From contig JALHNH010000056.1 in assembly GCA_022843625.1 (NCBI GenBank), positions 1 to 42,164 on the forward strand: DNA of 42,164 nucleotides. Reading direction: 5' to 3'. Made by a program: the position numbers and the translations under genes. Origin of the DNA: Bryobacter sp. Its GTDB lineage: Bacteria > Acidobacteriota > Terriglobia > Bryobacterales > Bryobacteraceae. The notes beneath the pieces were generated by a model. That model had not been told where the DNA came from. It did no database searches and worked only from the letters and a program-made list of their open reading frames with translations. Position 1 is the stretch's first letter. Each line of letters starts with the position of its first letter. Below are positions 25,246-34,874 of the stretch, piece after piece.

Positions 25246-27102
25246 CTATGGCACCATTTCGATCTTCAGGATGGAAATCCCGCTCGGCCGCTTGCTGTCA
25301 TGGAATAGCCGCTGCGTCGCCTTCACAAAATCACTGGCTTTTGTATTGGGAATATCGCCAAAGCGTTGTGGATTTAAATCCACCAGAGGAAACCAGGAAC
25401 TCTGCACCTGAACCATCACCCGGTGCCCACGCCGAAACACATGGCAGATATCCGGCATCGAGTAATTAATTTCAAATAGTTTACCCGGCACCAGCGCTTT
25501 GGGCGTTTCAAAACTGTCCCGGAACTTTGCCCTGAAGGGCTCCCCTCGCAACAACTGCTGATACCCTCCCAGTTCCGGATAGTCGTCCGGATAAACATCC
25601 ACCAGCTTCACAATATAATCAGCATCGGTGCCAGACGACTCAAGAAACAGACTCGGTTTCAACGGCCCTGCCACAATCAGATCTTTCTCCAGCACATCGC
25701 TCGTGTACGTCAGAACATCGGGGCGGGACGTGGCAAAGCGCTGATCACTCACCATGTACTCCTGCGCCATGCCAAGCGTCGTGTAACCCACAAAGGGCAC
25801 GGGCCGTGCCGGATCAGCCATGTATTCATCAAAACTCTCCGCCTGCGTGGGAGCAGTAAAACTCAGCTTGCCTCCGGCATGAAAATACAGCTTGCTTGCC
25901 GTTCCCTTCGGCGGCCACTGGTCGAACTTGCGCCAGCGGTTGGAACCCGTCTCAAAGACAATAGCCCGGCTCAACTTCGGGTCCGCTTTATCCTTCAAAT
26001 GGTTTTCAAAAAACGGAAACTCGACGTTCTCCCGAAACCACACCGAGCTTTTTAGATTAAAGTTAACGCTTCCCAGTTTGTCGCCATCTCCACGAGCCCA
26101 GCCACCATGCACCCACGGCCCCATCACCAGCGTGTGCCTGGTCGCCGCACTTTGCCTGTCCAGAGCCGCATCCAGCCGCAACGGCCCCTGCAAATCCTCA
26201 GCGTCAAACCAGCCACCAACCGTGAGTACAGCCGGGCCGATATTCTTCACATGCGGCTCAAGATTGCGCACCTTCCAAAACTCATCGTAAGTCGTGTGAG
26301 ACAGCAGCTCAGTCCAATAGGAGCTCTCCCGTTTGAAGTACTTCTCGTCGGCATTGGAAAGCGCACCAAGTTTCTTATAAAAGTCATAACCGTCGCGAGA
26401 GCCAAAATCGAAGCGCCGTGCATTCGGATCCGGCAACTCGGGCTCGGTCTTCTTCTTGCCAAAAAAGGCATAGAAACCAAAGTTGGCCGCAAGATAGAAC
26501 GCACCGTTGTGATAGGAATCATCACCTTTAAACAGGTCGATGATCGGCGCCTGAGGGCTGGCCGCCTTCAGTGCCGGGTGGGCCTCAATCATTCCAGCCG
26601 CCGCATAGAAGCCCGGATAAGAGATTCCAACTATCCCAGCCTTGCCATTATTGCCCTTGATATTCTTCAGCAGCCAATCAATCGTATCGAAGGTGTCTGA
26701 AGACTCATCAACATCCTGCGAACCCTTTTTCACCGCCCGGTGCGGCGTCATCTCAACAAAAACCCCTTCACTCAAATAACGCCCGCGCACGTCCTGATAC
26801 ACAAAAATGTATCCACTCTTGAGAAACAATTCGTTAGGGCCAAGGCTGGGGCGATACTTGTCCACGCCATAAGGGGCAACGCTATAGGGCGTACGACTAA
26901 TCAAAAATGGATAAGTTTTAAGCGAATCCTTAGGCACATAAACACTGGTAAAAAGCCTTTTCCCGTCCCTCATCGGAATCCGGTGTTCGTACTTCGTATA
27001 GTTCGCCTTGACGTACTCGCCCAGAGCGGCCGGCGTCATCGGTTGAGATGAGGCAATAAGCACGAATGAGAAAAGAAGCAATACCAAATGCATAACGCTC
27101 AT
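25246..27102 (-). CDS. Secreted CocE/NonD-type alpha/beta hydrolase (X-Pro dipeptidase-like)
   Basis: 618 residues from ATG at 27102 (ATG at 27093 is also possible; 27126 would overlap glpF). Signal peptide of about 20 residues. The S15-type alpha/beta-hydrolase domain follows: nucleophile serine in GISYPG, about residue 161; aspartate in GGWFDAEDLQGP; histidine in MGPWVHGGW. The C-terminal third is a jelly-roll domain (FLESSGTDADYIVKLVDVYP), as in cocaine esterase and X-prolyl dipeptidyl peptidases. It probably hydrolyses peptides or esters in the envelope; the substrate is unknown. It is divergent from glpF with about 14 bases between starts, so the promoters must overlap coding sequence. 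Confidence 0.88.
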   Translation of the reverse strand: MSVMHLVLLLFSFVLIASSQPMTPAALGEYVKANYTKYEHRIPMRDGKRLFTSVYVPKDSLKTYPFLISRTPYSVAPYGVDKYRPSLGPNELFLKSGYIFVYQDVRGRYLSEGVFVEMTPHRAVKKGSQDVDESSDTFDTIDWLLKNIKGNNGKAGIVGISYPGFYAAAGMIEAHPALKAASPQAPIIDLFKGDDSYHNGAFYLAANFGFYAFFGKKKTEPELPDPNARRFDFGSRDGYDFYKKLGALSNADEKYFKRESSYWTELLSHTTYDEFWKVRNLEPHVKNIGPAVLTVGGWFDAEDLQGPLRLDAALDRQSAATRHTLVMGPWVHGGWARGDGDKLGSVNFNLKSSVWFRENVEFPFFENHLKDKADPKLSRAIVFETGSNRWRKFDQWPPKGTASKLYFHAGGKLSFTAPTQAESFDEYMADPARPVPFVGYTTLGMAQEYMVSDQRFATSRPDVLTYTSDVLEKDLIVAGPLKPSLFLESSGTDADYIVKLVDVYPDDYPELGGYQQLLRGEPFRAKFRDSFETPKALVPGKLFEINYSMPDICHVFRRGHRVMVQVQSSWFPLVDLNPQRFGDIPNTKASDFVKATQRLFHDSKRPSGISILKIEMVP

Positions 27103-27116
27103 TATAGAATCGCAGG

Positions 27117-27878
27117 ATGCCCGCAACCCTGCTCTATGAACTCGCCGCTGAATTTCTCGGCACTATGATCATTCTTCTTTTCGGTGGGGGAGTGGTGGCA
27201 ATGGTCCAGCTCTTTGGCTCAGGAAGCCCCGGTGAGCTCGTCAACGGGGGCTACACCAACATCACCCTCGGCTGGGGCCTTGCCGTCATGATGGGGGTGG
27301 CTGTGAGCGCCAAAGTGAGCGGTGCCCATCTCAACCCTGCCGTCACTCTGTCGGTCGCCATCTTCCGTGGCTTCTCCTGGGCCAAGGTTGCCCCCTACAT
27401 GCTGGCGCAAATGGCCGGCGCCTTCTGCGGCGCAGCCCTCGTTTTCCTCAATTATCGCCCAGCCTTCCTCAAACAGGATCCCAACCTCGACCACACAGCC
27501 GGCATTTTCTGCACTTTCCCGGCCTTCCCCGACGTACCGTCGGCTGGCTTTATCGATCAGGTACTAGGCACAGCCCTCCTTCTCTTCCTCGTAATGGCCC
27601 TTACAGACGAAAACAACCTCAACGCCCCCTCCTGGCTAACTCCCATCCTGGTAGGTGCAATCGTAGTTGCCATCGGCATCAGCTTTGGTGGCCTGCACGG
27701 CTATGCGATCAACCCGGCCCGCGACCTCGGCCCACGCCTCTTCACAGTCGTCGCCGGCTTCAGGAACAATGGCCTCACCGATGGTGCCTCAGCCTGGATG
27801 ATCCCCTTCTTCGCACCCTTTCTTGGCGGTATCGTAGGAACTGCTGCCTATGACTTCACCATTCGAAAAGCCCTCTAA
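27117..27878 (+). CDS. glpF: Glycerol uptake facilitator (aquaporin family)
   Basis: 253 residues with six membrane helices and the two half-helix NPA motifs of the MIP family: GAHLNPAVTLS (N73) and GYAINPARDLGPR (N199). The aspartate after the second NPAR, together with the length and the extended loop around 115-145, points to an aquaglyceroporin rather than a strict water channel. It passes glycerol or similar small solutes through the inner membrane. The next gene starts within the stop (TAATG), so the two are translationally coupled. No glycerol kinase is in the window. Confidence 0.92.
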   Translation: MPATLLYELAAEFLGTMIILLFGGGVVAMVQLFGSGSPGELVNGGYTNITLGWGLAVMMGVAVSAKVSGAHLNPAVTLSVAIFRGFSWAKVAPYMLAQMAGAFCGAALVFLNYRPAFLKQDPNLDHTAGIFCTFPAFPDVPSAGFIDQVLGTALLLFLVMALTDENNLNAPSWLTPILVGAIVVAIGISFGGLHGYAINPARDLGPRLFTVVAGFRNNGLTDGASAWMIPFFAPFLGGIVGTAAYDFTIRKAL

Positions 27879-28459
27879 TGAACAAGCATGAAATCTGGCT
27901 TGTACGACACGGCGAAACCGCCTGGAGCTTGAGCGGCCAACACACCGGCTGGACCGATCTTGCCTTAACCGAAGGAGGCGAAAAGCAGGCCATTGACCTT
28001 AAGACAGCACTGGAAGGCGAATCCTTTGCAGCTGTCTATTCAAGCCCGCTGCAACGAGCCCGCCGCACTTGTGAGCTGGCAGGCTTCGGCCCTCAAGCCA
28101 AATTCCTCGATGACTTACGTGAGTACAATTACGGCTCAGTCGAGGGCAAGACAGCAGCAGAGATCAGACTCACAATCCCCAATTGGTCGATCTGGACCCA
28201 CGGCACACCTGACGGCGAAACCATGGATCAGGTCTTCCAGCGCTGCGGCAATGTCGTGGAAACTGCGCTCGCGGCTGAAGGCGATGTCCTTCTATTCGCC
28301 CACGGCCATCTCCTGCGCCTTCTGGCGTGCAAGTACCTCGGCATTCCTGCTCTCAGCGCCCGCATGTTTGCGCTCAGCACAGCCTCGATCAGCGTGCTCG
28401 GTTGGGAGAAAGAGAACCGCGTGATCCGGAAGTGGAACCAGACGGCAAAAGGCCGATAG
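27878..28459 (+). CDS. Histidine phosphatase (phosphoglycerate mutase-like)
   Basis: 193 residues. The catalytic motif LVRHGETAW carries the phospho-accepting histidine (H11) with R10; the second histidine lies in FAHGHLLR; R in PLQRARRTCELAG and E in LREYNYGSVEG complete the pocket. It is a single-domain branch-1 histidine phosphatase; candidate substrates include sugar phosphates or alpha-ribazole phosphate, and context does not decide. Coupled to glpF by a 1-base overlap, suggesting a role near glycerol or sugar-phosphate use (inference). Its last 71 bases overlap the convergent ceramidase-like gene. Confidence 0.88.
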   Translation: MNKHEIWLVRHGETAWSLSGQHTGWTDLALTEGGEKQAIDLKTALEGESFAAVYSSPLQRARRTCELAGFGPQAKFLDDLREYNYGSVEGKTAAEIRLTIPNWSIWTHGTPDGETMDQVFQRCGNVVETALAAEGDVLLFAHGHLLRLLACKYLGIPALSARMFALSTASISVLGWEKENRVIRKWNQTAKGR

Positions 28460-29768
28460 ACTTAAGCACACGCGCAGCGTTCCCAAGCACTAGAGGCTCC
28501 ACCTCATCGGTAAACCAGCCCGGCTGCATAAAGTACATCATCGCGTCGCCTGCCTCATAGCCGCCCTCACGCTGCACCCGCAAACTGGGAATGTACCCGG
28601 GAAGAAAATTCGCATAACCCGCAACAATGACACGATTTCCGTACCTCGCCTTGAAGGACAGAGCGTAATCCACCACTACTTCACCGGGCAAAGCAAGCAA
28701 GGTGATCTGCCCGATACGAATGGCCTGAATGGGGTAAGCCGTTGCGAGCGGCATCTTTTTGGCCGCCATCGCCGCAAGCATCGCTTTACCCCTGCGTGCT
28801 GCAAATCGATCCGTGCTCAATGCCTCAGCCTCGTAAGCCTCTTTGGTATGCGATGCAAAGGGCAGACGAATCTCCTCAATCGCAGTCTGCATCAAGCCTG
28901 TAATTGGGGCGAGCTTTGCCGACATTGCGGCCTCCGCCAGACTCTTGCCATGCTTCTGCGCAAGCATGCGGCTCCCACGCGGAGTAGCGCGCTGATCGCC
29001 GGCACTCAGTGGAATAAACATGGCCGTCACTCCAGGCAAAGACTCCTCAACGCTTGCCTGTGCATAGCCCGGATAGTCTCCGCTCACCTCATAGGTGTCA
29101 CCCGTCAACACCGTCGGATGACAGGCGTAGCCAAAGAGCAAAGCAAAATCCCGGCCATCTTTTCCCTTCAGCCGAAGCACCGGTACCCGATGGTCCACCG
29201 GTGCTGGAAATGTCTCACCCGGTCGAATCACCGCAAGTTGTTCAGTACGACGGTTGAACGCAAAACCCGCTTCAGCCCAACCGCTGGATACACTTACCGG
29301 CTCAAGCTTTTCAAGGGCGGCAGAGATCAATTGCTCCAACTGATCAATCAGACGGACTGTGTAGGTTTCCGCTTCCCGGTCAAAGGCGGGGCCCTCGCCC
29401 TGACTGATCGTCATTCTATCCAGCACCGCTGGCCCGGAATGCGTATGCGAAGCCAGAAAAACAATCTGGTCCCGCCTCAAACCATGTCGGGTCTTTACTC
29501 GGCGAGCCAATTCGTTCGTGCTCCGCTCAGTGAATCCGATCAGGTCCGCCGTGACAATCACAACGCGCCCCTTGGCGCCATCCTCAAGCGCAAGAGCCTT
29601 GGCGTAAAGATCAAGCCCGACCTCGGCCGCCGGATGCGTACGTGCGCCAAAGCCCATCAACCACACCGGAGTCTCCGGCGTGATTTTGACTCGGGCAACA
29701 CCCGCACGAAATTCTCCGTTCAGCGTTAGCGCTAAGGCAAGAAGCAACAGGCAGCGCAAAGCGATCAC
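28389..29768 (-). CDS. Neutral ceramidase-like secreted hydrolase (N-terminal domain type)
   Basis: 459 residues from GTG at 29766-29768, overlapping the TonB-receptor stop by one base (TAGTG). Signal peptide at about 1-18. It matches the N-terminal catalytic domain of neutral/alkaline ceramidases: GVARVKITPE at the start, the metal-site motif ASHTHSGPA, GYACHPTVLTGDTYEVSGDYPG, and a late PGEVVVDYALSFK. In neutral ceramidases this domain hydrolyses the amide of ceramide at a zinc site; the present protein lacks the C-terminal immunoglobulin-like domain and may act on another amide. The last 25 residues (from about GLLPSGSTSGSRG) are low-complexity and lie in the 71-base overlap with the convergent phosphatase gene, perhaps through loss of an earlier stop. 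Confidence 0.82.
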   Translation of the reverse strand: MIALRCLLLLALALTLNGEFRAGVARVKITPETPVWLMGFGARTHPAAEVGLDLYAKALALEDGAKGRVVIVTADLIGFTERSTNELARRVKTRHGLRRDQIVFLASHTHSGPAVLDRMTISQGEGPAFDREAETYTVRLIDQLEQLISAALEKLEPVSVSSGWAEAGFAFNRRTEQLAVIRPGETFPAPVDHRVPVLRLKGKDGRDFALLFGYACHPTVLTGDTYEVSGDYPGYAQASVEESLPGVTAMFIPLSAGDQRATPRGSRMLAQKHGKSLAEAAMSAKLAPITGLMQTAIEEIRLPFASHTKEAYEAEALSTDRFAARRGKAMLAAMAAKKMPLATAYPIQAIRIGQITLLALPGEVVVDYALSFKARYGNRVIVAGYANFLPGYIPSLRVQREGGYEAGDAMMYFMQPGWFTDEVEPLVLGNAARVLKSIGLLPSGSTSGSRGSLSPNRAR

Positions 29769-32700
29769 TAGAACTCGACCCGTATTGCAACCTGCCCCTG
29801 ACGCGGCGTGTTCGACTGGCCCGCGATGCGGCCAAACTGGGCATTGCTGACATTGGCCTGCGGCGCAGCAAACACCGTGCGATTAAAGGCATTAAACAAC
29901 TCTGCACGAAACTGCAGCTGCAGGCGGTCCATCAGCCTGATCCGCTTGATCAGACCAAAGTTTTCATTGAGAAAATTCGGGTTGCGAAGATTCGTAAACG
30001 CCCGCGCGCTTGATCCGAACGTCAAAGCCGCAGGGGCGCTGAACGCAGCCCGGTTGATCCACAAATCCCGAGCCGGATCGAAGTTATCTACCTCAACTCG
30101 CCGATTGTCCGAAAGCGCATTAGGACGCAAGGCAGAAGTGAAGAGAGGCAGAGTATTGTTTGCGGTGAGGGTGATCGGAGTACCCACGGAATACTGGTGA
30201 ATGCCCGTGAAGGTCCAGCCTCCCAAAAGGTGCCGCGTTGCATTCTTGAAAGAAGGAATCTGGTAGCTGTAGCTCAGCGCAAAAACATGCGGAACGTCCG
30301 TAGTGGCAATAGCCTTCTCCAGACCGCGATTGTAGGTCGTCTGCCCGGCAGGGCCACCACCGGCAAGAATATCTGAATCCGAAATCGTCTTGGCCCACGT
30401 GTAAGCCATCTGCACGTCGAGGCCACGATAGCTCCTCACCTGCAACTGCGTCTGCAGAGCATGATAAGTAGAAGACCCCGCCGGGTTGCTACGGTTCCAG
30501 ACTGCCTGCATATGTGGGTAGGGCCGCAACGCCTGCGCTACAGACCCTGTGAAGCCAGCGTAAGGAGCACGAATGCCAGCCGCCACTGCTTCAGGCGAAT
30601 TGATATTGCGCGTCAGCAAAGAACCAAGAGCGAGATTGGTAGGGTTGAGTTCATTCCAGTGCACCAGACCATTGCCAAGGCGGGTGCCCTTAGTTCCGAG
30701 GTAAGTCACTTCCAGGTTGATGCGCTGCATCAATTCGCGTTCGATTGTGAACGACCAGTTCTGGAAATACGGCGCACGCCCGTCGCTGCGCAACATCATG
30801 CGAACATCCGAGCCATTGCCAGCCGAGGGGCTGATGAAGGGCGGCTGTGCGAAGTTCTGAGGGAAGCCTCCATCCCAGTTGAAACCCGGCGTTACTCCTG
30901 CATCCAGGCTCTGAAACACTGGCTGAGCTACAAAACCAACACTCGATTGCAACGAATCGCGCAAACCGGCATTGGCATTACCCTGCGCGTAATAGATGCC
31001 ATAACCACTGCGCAAAACGGTCTTGGGAGTCAGCGCGTAAGCTAGCCCAAGCCGCGGCCCAAAGGCCTTGAAGTCGGTATCAGCCAAACGCTGCAAACCG
31101 CTTCGGCCAGGCCCATCACCCAAAAACACCATCGCGCCAGGGCGGTTTCCAGCAGCCGGATTCGGCAGATTCAAATCAAAAGTGGAAAGGTTATCGCGAT
31201 TCTCATAGCGAGGAATGAACACGTCGTAGCGCAAGCCGTAGTTTAGGGTCAGCTTGCGGCTTACCTTCCAGTCATCCTGCGCGTAACCGGCAAAGTATTG
31301 GTAACGGTTGCGAGGAAAGTAACTGAAGACCTGCAACTGCCCACGATTCACACCACCCAGCAGGAAGCTGGCAATCGCGTTGCCGCTATTGGCAGTCCCA
31401 GGCAGAGCAGTCTCAAGCGCGTTGAACTGAAACCATCCCATTGTGCGCCATGGGTCGATTCCGTTGGTTTCCATAAAGCGGAAGTCGAGCCCGAATTTCA
31501 GGTTGTGGCTCCCGCGCACCCAGGAAAAACTCTCACCCAGCTGAAACGCATTGTTGGTCTGAAAGACGCGGCTATTGCAGTTCTGATCGCCCAGGCGGGA
31601 AAAACCAGAGGCAATGAATTCAATACAGGGGAAGGTATTGTCCGGGCCACGATTCACACCGGTAAGGCCCAACTTGTTGGGCCAATCCTGATCGAGGCTA
31701 TAGGCAGCAATTCTCACCGCCGTTCGTGTATAGCCAAGGGTGACGTGATTCAGCATCGTCGGCTTGATCACCAGATCGTGGCTCACCCGCAGCCAGTTGT
31801 TGCGGCTGGAGGTCGAACGATTCGGAGTCGTGGGGCCAGGCACCAGTTCCGGATCGCGAATTTCATTCAAGTCGTTGTAGTAATAACCGGAGATGCGGTT
31901 CCGGTCAGAAAACGCATGATCCATCTTCAGGTTGTACTGGTTACTATCGGTCTGCCCTCGGCCCGTAGACAGAAAGTTGTTAAAAATCGATGCGTTATCC
32001 GGCGTTGGCAGCAGCGGTAGAATGTTGCGAGAAACGGTAGAGAAGCGGCTGGACGGAATTCGGTTTCCAGGAAACTGGTCTCGCACGATTCCAGCAGGGG
32101 TGCTGCGGTTGGTGGAAGGATCGTAAACGGCGGCAGCGCGCGAAAAATCGCCCTGGCGGAAGTCCAGCGGGATCAGGCTCTGCAAGGTGTTGGGCGAGCC
32201 CTGACGAAAGCGATAGCCGCCGTAGACGAAATAGAAGAAGGTCTTGTTTCTGCCGTCGTAGATTTTGGGAATGTAGACAGGGCCGCCGAGGGTTGCGCCA
32301 AACTCATTCTGGCGGTTCACCTGGCGTGTGCGCTGAAAGAATCCTCGTGCATCCAGCTTGTCGTTGCGCAGGTAATTGAAGACCGCGCCATGCAATTCAT
32401 TGGTGCCGCTGCGGGTGGTAAACAACTGCACGCCGCCGCCGGTGCGGCCGTATTCAGCATTGAAGTTGGCGCGTACCATCTTGAATTCGCCGATGGTCTC
32501 GACAGAAGGCCGTGCGTTGCCGGCGATGATGCCACCGCTCTCGATTCCAGTGGAGGCTACGCCGTCGAGCAGGACTTCTTTGGCACGGCTAGGGGAACCG
32601 GAGATCTGAGTGTTGTTTGTATCACCAGTGACACCCGGAGCAAGAAAGATAAACTGTTCTAGATTTCGAACGTTACCTCCCACAAAAAGCGGCAGGTCCA

Positions 32701-33109
32701 TCAGCTTGGCGCGGCTGACGGTAGTCCCAAGGTCTGAGGTCGCCGTCTGCAGCGAAGGCAGCTCACCGGTCACTTCGACGCTTTGATCTACCTGGCCTAC
32801 TTCCAGGCGTACGTCGACGCTGAGGGTTTGTGCCACGTTGAGCTCGATGGACTTGCGGATGGACTTACGAAAGCCTGGAGACTCCACGGTGAGTTCGTAG
32901 AGGCCAACCGGGAGTTGCTGCAAGGCGTAGTTGCCTGACGCCGTGGTGGCGGTGCGGAACTCCAGACGGGTGCCTGTGTTGATGGCTGTGACAGTGGCAG
33001 CGGCAACGGCTGCGTCGCTCGGGTCGGTCACCCTGCCGGTAAGCGTCCCAAGCGTAGTCTGAGCCCAGCCATGAATGCTGAGAATGCCAAAAAGTAAAAG
33101 TGTACGCAT
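29768..33109 (-). CDS. Oar-like TonB-dependent receptor
   Basis: 1113 residues. Signal peptide at about 1-17; a carboxypeptidase-regulatory-like domain (about 20-105: GTLTGRVTDPSDAAV, ASGNYALQQLPVGLYELTVE); a plug-like domain (about 115-240, with AKEVLLDGVAST); and a long outer-membrane beta-barrel ending in QVAIRVEF with the terminal aromatic residue typical of barrel proteins. Large Oar-like receptors of this kind are abundant in Acidobacteriota and probably take up oligomers or surface-bound substrates. The ceramidase-like gene overlaps its stop, so receptor and enzyme may act on one substrate. An inverted repeat upstream (33151-33167) is a possible operator. Confidence 0.9.
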   Translation of the reverse strand: MRTLLLFGILSIHGWAQTTLGTLTGRVTDPSDAAVAAATVTAINTGTRLEFRTATTASGNYALQQLPVGLYELTVESPGFRKSIRKSIELNVAQTLSVDVRLEVGQVDQSVEVTGELPSLQTATSDLGTTVSRAKLMDLPLFVGGNVRNLEQFIFLAPGVTGDTNNTQISGSPSRAKEVLLDGVASTGIESGGIIAGNARPSVETIGEFKMVRANFNAEYGRTGGGVQLFTTRSGTNELHGAVFNYLRNDKLDARGFFQRTRQVNRQNEFGATLGGPVYIPKIYDGRNKTFFYFVYGGYRFRQGSPNTLQSLIPLDFRQGDFSRAAAVYDPSTNRSTPAGIVRDQFPGNRIPSSRFSTVSRNILPLLPTPDNASIFNNFLSTGRGQTDSNQYNLKMDHAFSDRNRISGYYYNDLNEIRDPELVPGPTTPNRSTSSRNNWLRVSHDLVIKPTMLNHVTLGYTRTAVRIAAYSLDQDWPNKLGLTGVNRGPDNTFPCIEFIASGFSRLGDQNCNSRVFQTNNAFQLGESFSWVRGSHNLKFGLDFRFMETNGIDPWRTMGWFQFNALETALPGTANSGNAIASFLLGGVNRGQLQVFSYFPRNRYQYFAGYAQDDWKVSRKLTLNYGLRYDVFIPRYENRDNLSTFDLNLPNPAAGNRPGAMVFLGDGPGRSGLQRLADTDFKAFGPRLGLAYALTPKTVLRSGYGIYYAQGNANAGLRDSLQSSVGFVAQPVFQSLDAGVTPGFNWDGGFPQNFAQPPFISPSAGNGSDVRMMLRSDGRAPYFQNWSFTIERELMQRINLEVTYLGTKGTRLGNGLVHWNELNPTNLALGSLLTRNINSPEAVAAGIRAPYAGFTGSVAQALRPYPHMQAVWNRSNPAGSSTYHALQTQLQVRSYRGLDVQMAYTWAKTISDSDILAGGGPAGQTTYNRGLEKAIATTDVPHVFALSYSYQIPSFKNATRHLLGGWTFTGIHQYSVGTPITLTANNTLPLFTSALRPNALSDNRRVEVDNFDPARDLWINRAAFSAPAALTFGSSARAFTNLRNPNFLNENFGLIKRIRLMDRLQLQFRAELFNAFNRTVFAAPQANVSNAQFGRIAGQSNTPRQGQVAIRVEF

Positions 33110-33150
33110 TTATTGTGATTCCTGAAGTGGTTAATACTAGGCTACAAGGA

Positions 33151-33167
33151 TTGATTAATAAAATCAA
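33151..33167. promoter_or_regulatory. Inverted repeat between divergent genes
   Basis: TTGATT-AATAA-AATCAA: two perfect 6-base arms around a 5-base spacer, in the 101-base gap between the divergent TonB-receptor and amidohydrolase genes. Its position suits an operator or a shared promoter element, but an AT-rich repeat of this size could arise by chance. Confidence 0.25.
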
Positions 33168-33210
33168 AGATTGTCAGCAGGGGGGATTCCGGGGAGAGTA
33201 GAATTCCAAG

Positions 33211-34482
33211 ATGCGACTTTGTTGGCTGCTTCTGGCTCTCTGCCTCTTCGCCTCTGCCCAGGACTTCGATTTGCTGCTGCGCGGGGGCAGAATCATCGAC
33301 CCGCGCAACGGGCGCGATGGCATCTTTGACCTTGCGATCCGTCAGGGTAAGGTGGCTGCGATTGAAACAACGATCGACCCGAAACGAGCCAAAAAATCTG
33401 TCGAAGTAAAGGGCCTCATCCTGACGCCTGGTCTGATCGACATTCACGCCCACGTCTTCTATACCGCCGGCAACCCCGGTGCCTGGGCGGGAGACCTCAG
33501 CGTCCAACCCGACGCCCACAGCTTCCGCACCGGTGTTACGACAATGGTGGATGCAGGCTCGGCTGGCTGGCGCAATTTTGAGGTCTTCCGTTCTACCGTC
33601 ATTGATCGATCCAAGACTCGGGTGCTTGCCATGGTGAATATCGCCGGATTCGGCATGATCTCAGACGCCACCGAGCAAGGCGATTTCGATCCTCACGCGG
33701 TAGCAAGACTGGCGCTGAAGCATAAAGACGTAATCGTGGGCGTAAAGTCAGCTCATTACCAGAAGCCCGACTGGGACAGCGTAGACGATGCTGTTCTTGC
33801 CGGTACCAAAGCGAAAATCCCTGTCATGGTGGACTTCGGTTACTTCCTCCCAGAACGCCCCTACTACGAGCTCGTAGGCAAGCACCTGCGCCCTGGCGAC
33901 ATCTCCACACACATGTTCCGCGCCCCTGTACCCTTTGTCGACAAGGAAGGCAAACTCTACCCCTACCTCGTAGAAGCGCGCAAGCGCGGCATCAAGTTTG
34001 ATGTTGGCCACGGCGGAGGCAGCTTTGTCTTGCGCAACGCCTCAGGCTCTATCAAGAACGGCTTCTACCCCGATACGATTTCTTCAGACCTTCACGCCGG
34101 CAGCATGAATGGATCGTTTATGGACCTGCCCGCCCTTATGTCCAAACTGATGGCACTGGGCCTGCCTCTCAAAGAAGCGATCCGTGCCACCACATCGACG
34201 CCAGCCGAGATCATCCAGCGGCCTGAGCTCGGCCACCTCGGCGTTGGCGCAATTGCCGACGTCGCCATGTTGCGCATCATGGAAGGGGACTTCGGTTATT
34301 GGGACAACAACCAGGGGCGCGTCACCAGCAAAGAAAGGCTCTTCTGTGAGATGACGCTGAAGGGTGGCGAGGTTGCCTGGGATTGGAATGGCCGCATGGG
34401 CATTGACTTCCGAACGCTAGGCGAAATCTACGGCATCCGCCCCAAGGTCGACCAGATCATGGTCCCGCCGAGCAAAAACTAA
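33211..34482 (+). CDS. Secreted amidohydrolase (dihydroorotase/deacetylase-like)
   Basis: 423 residues. Signal peptide at about 1-17, then an amidohydrolase-superfamily fold: the N-terminal strand FDLLLRGGRIIDPRNGRDG, the metal motif GLIDIHAHVF, a lysine in VIVGVKSAHY that is a candidate carboxylated metal bridge, a histidine in FDVGHGGGSF and the catalytic aspartate region SSDLHAGS. It resembles the amidohydrolase/deacetylase metallohydrolase group. The export signal is unusual for dihydroorotase itself, so a role in degrading an external amide or N-acyl compound is more likely. It overlaps the convergent CoA-binding gene by 4 bases. Confidence 0.85.
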   Translation: MRLCWLLLALCLFASAQDFDLLLRGGRIIDPRNGRDGIFDLAIRQGKVAAIETTIDPKRAKKSVEVKGLILTPGLIDIHAHVFYTAGNPGAWAGDLSVQPDAHSFRTGVTTMVDAGSAGWRNFEVFRSTVIDRSKTRVLAMVNIAGFGMISDATEQGDFDPHAVARLALKHKDVIVGVKSAHYQKPDWDSVDDAVLAGTKAKIPVMVDFGYFLPERPYYELVGKHLRPGDISTHMFRAPVPFVDKEGKLYPYLVEARKRGIKFDVGHGGGSFVLRNASGSIKNGFYPDTISSDLHAGSMNGSFMDLPALMSKLMALGLPLKEAIRATTSTPAEIIQRPELGHLGVGAIADVAMLRIMEGDFGYWDNNQGRVTSKERLFCEMTLKGGEVAWDWNGRMGIDFRTLGEIYGIRPKVDQIMVPPSKN

Positions 34483-34874
34483 AGCCCTAGCTTGCGGTGT
34501 TCCACCATAATGCAGCGGTCGCTCACGTAGTCCAGCCCGGCGGCAACAGCAATGGCTTCCGCCTCATCGTTCTCGATTCCAGACTGCAACCACAGCGCCT
34601 CTGCACCCATAGCCACTGCGTCTCGCGCCACGGCGGGAGTCTGCTCCGGACGCCGAAACACGTTCACCAAATCCACCGGCACAGGGACCTCACCGAGGCT
34701 GGCATAAGCCTTCTCACCCAGCACTTCGGTCTCTTTTGGATTCACTGGAATGATCCGGTATCCGTAGCTTTGGAGCGCTTTGGCGATTCCAAAACTCGGC
34801 CGCATCGGGTCACTGGAAAGCCCTACGACAGCAATCGTTTTCGTCTCGCGAAGAATCTGCTCAGTCGTCCTCAT
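34479..34874 (-). CDS. CoA-binding domain protein (YccU-like)
   Basis: 131 residues forming a single Rossmann-fold CoA-binding domain. TIAVVGLSSDPMRPSFGIAK is the glycine-rich nucleotide loop, and YRIIPVNPKETEVLGEKAY, VDLVNVFRRPEQ and LWLQSGI are the other conserved strands seen in YccU-type proteins and in the CoA-binding domain of succinyl-CoA synthetase. A biochemical role is not established. It overlaps rluB by 14 bases and is the last gene of a minus-strand run. Its stop shares the bases CTAA with the convergent amidohydrolase. Confidence 0.9.
   Translation of the reverse strand: MRTTEQILRETKTIAVVGLSSDPMRPSFGIAKALQSYGYRIIPVNPKETEVLGEKAYASLGEVPVPVDLVNVFRRPEQTPAVARDAVAMGAEALWLQSGIENDEAEAIAVAAGLDYVSDRCIMVEHRKLGL

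Noticed and set aside
25246..27126. Plus-strand frames inside the CocE-type hydrolase gene, and minus-strand frames inside lpdA (39811-40758)
   Set aside because: They are antisense shadows of strongly supported genes and show no domain of their own.
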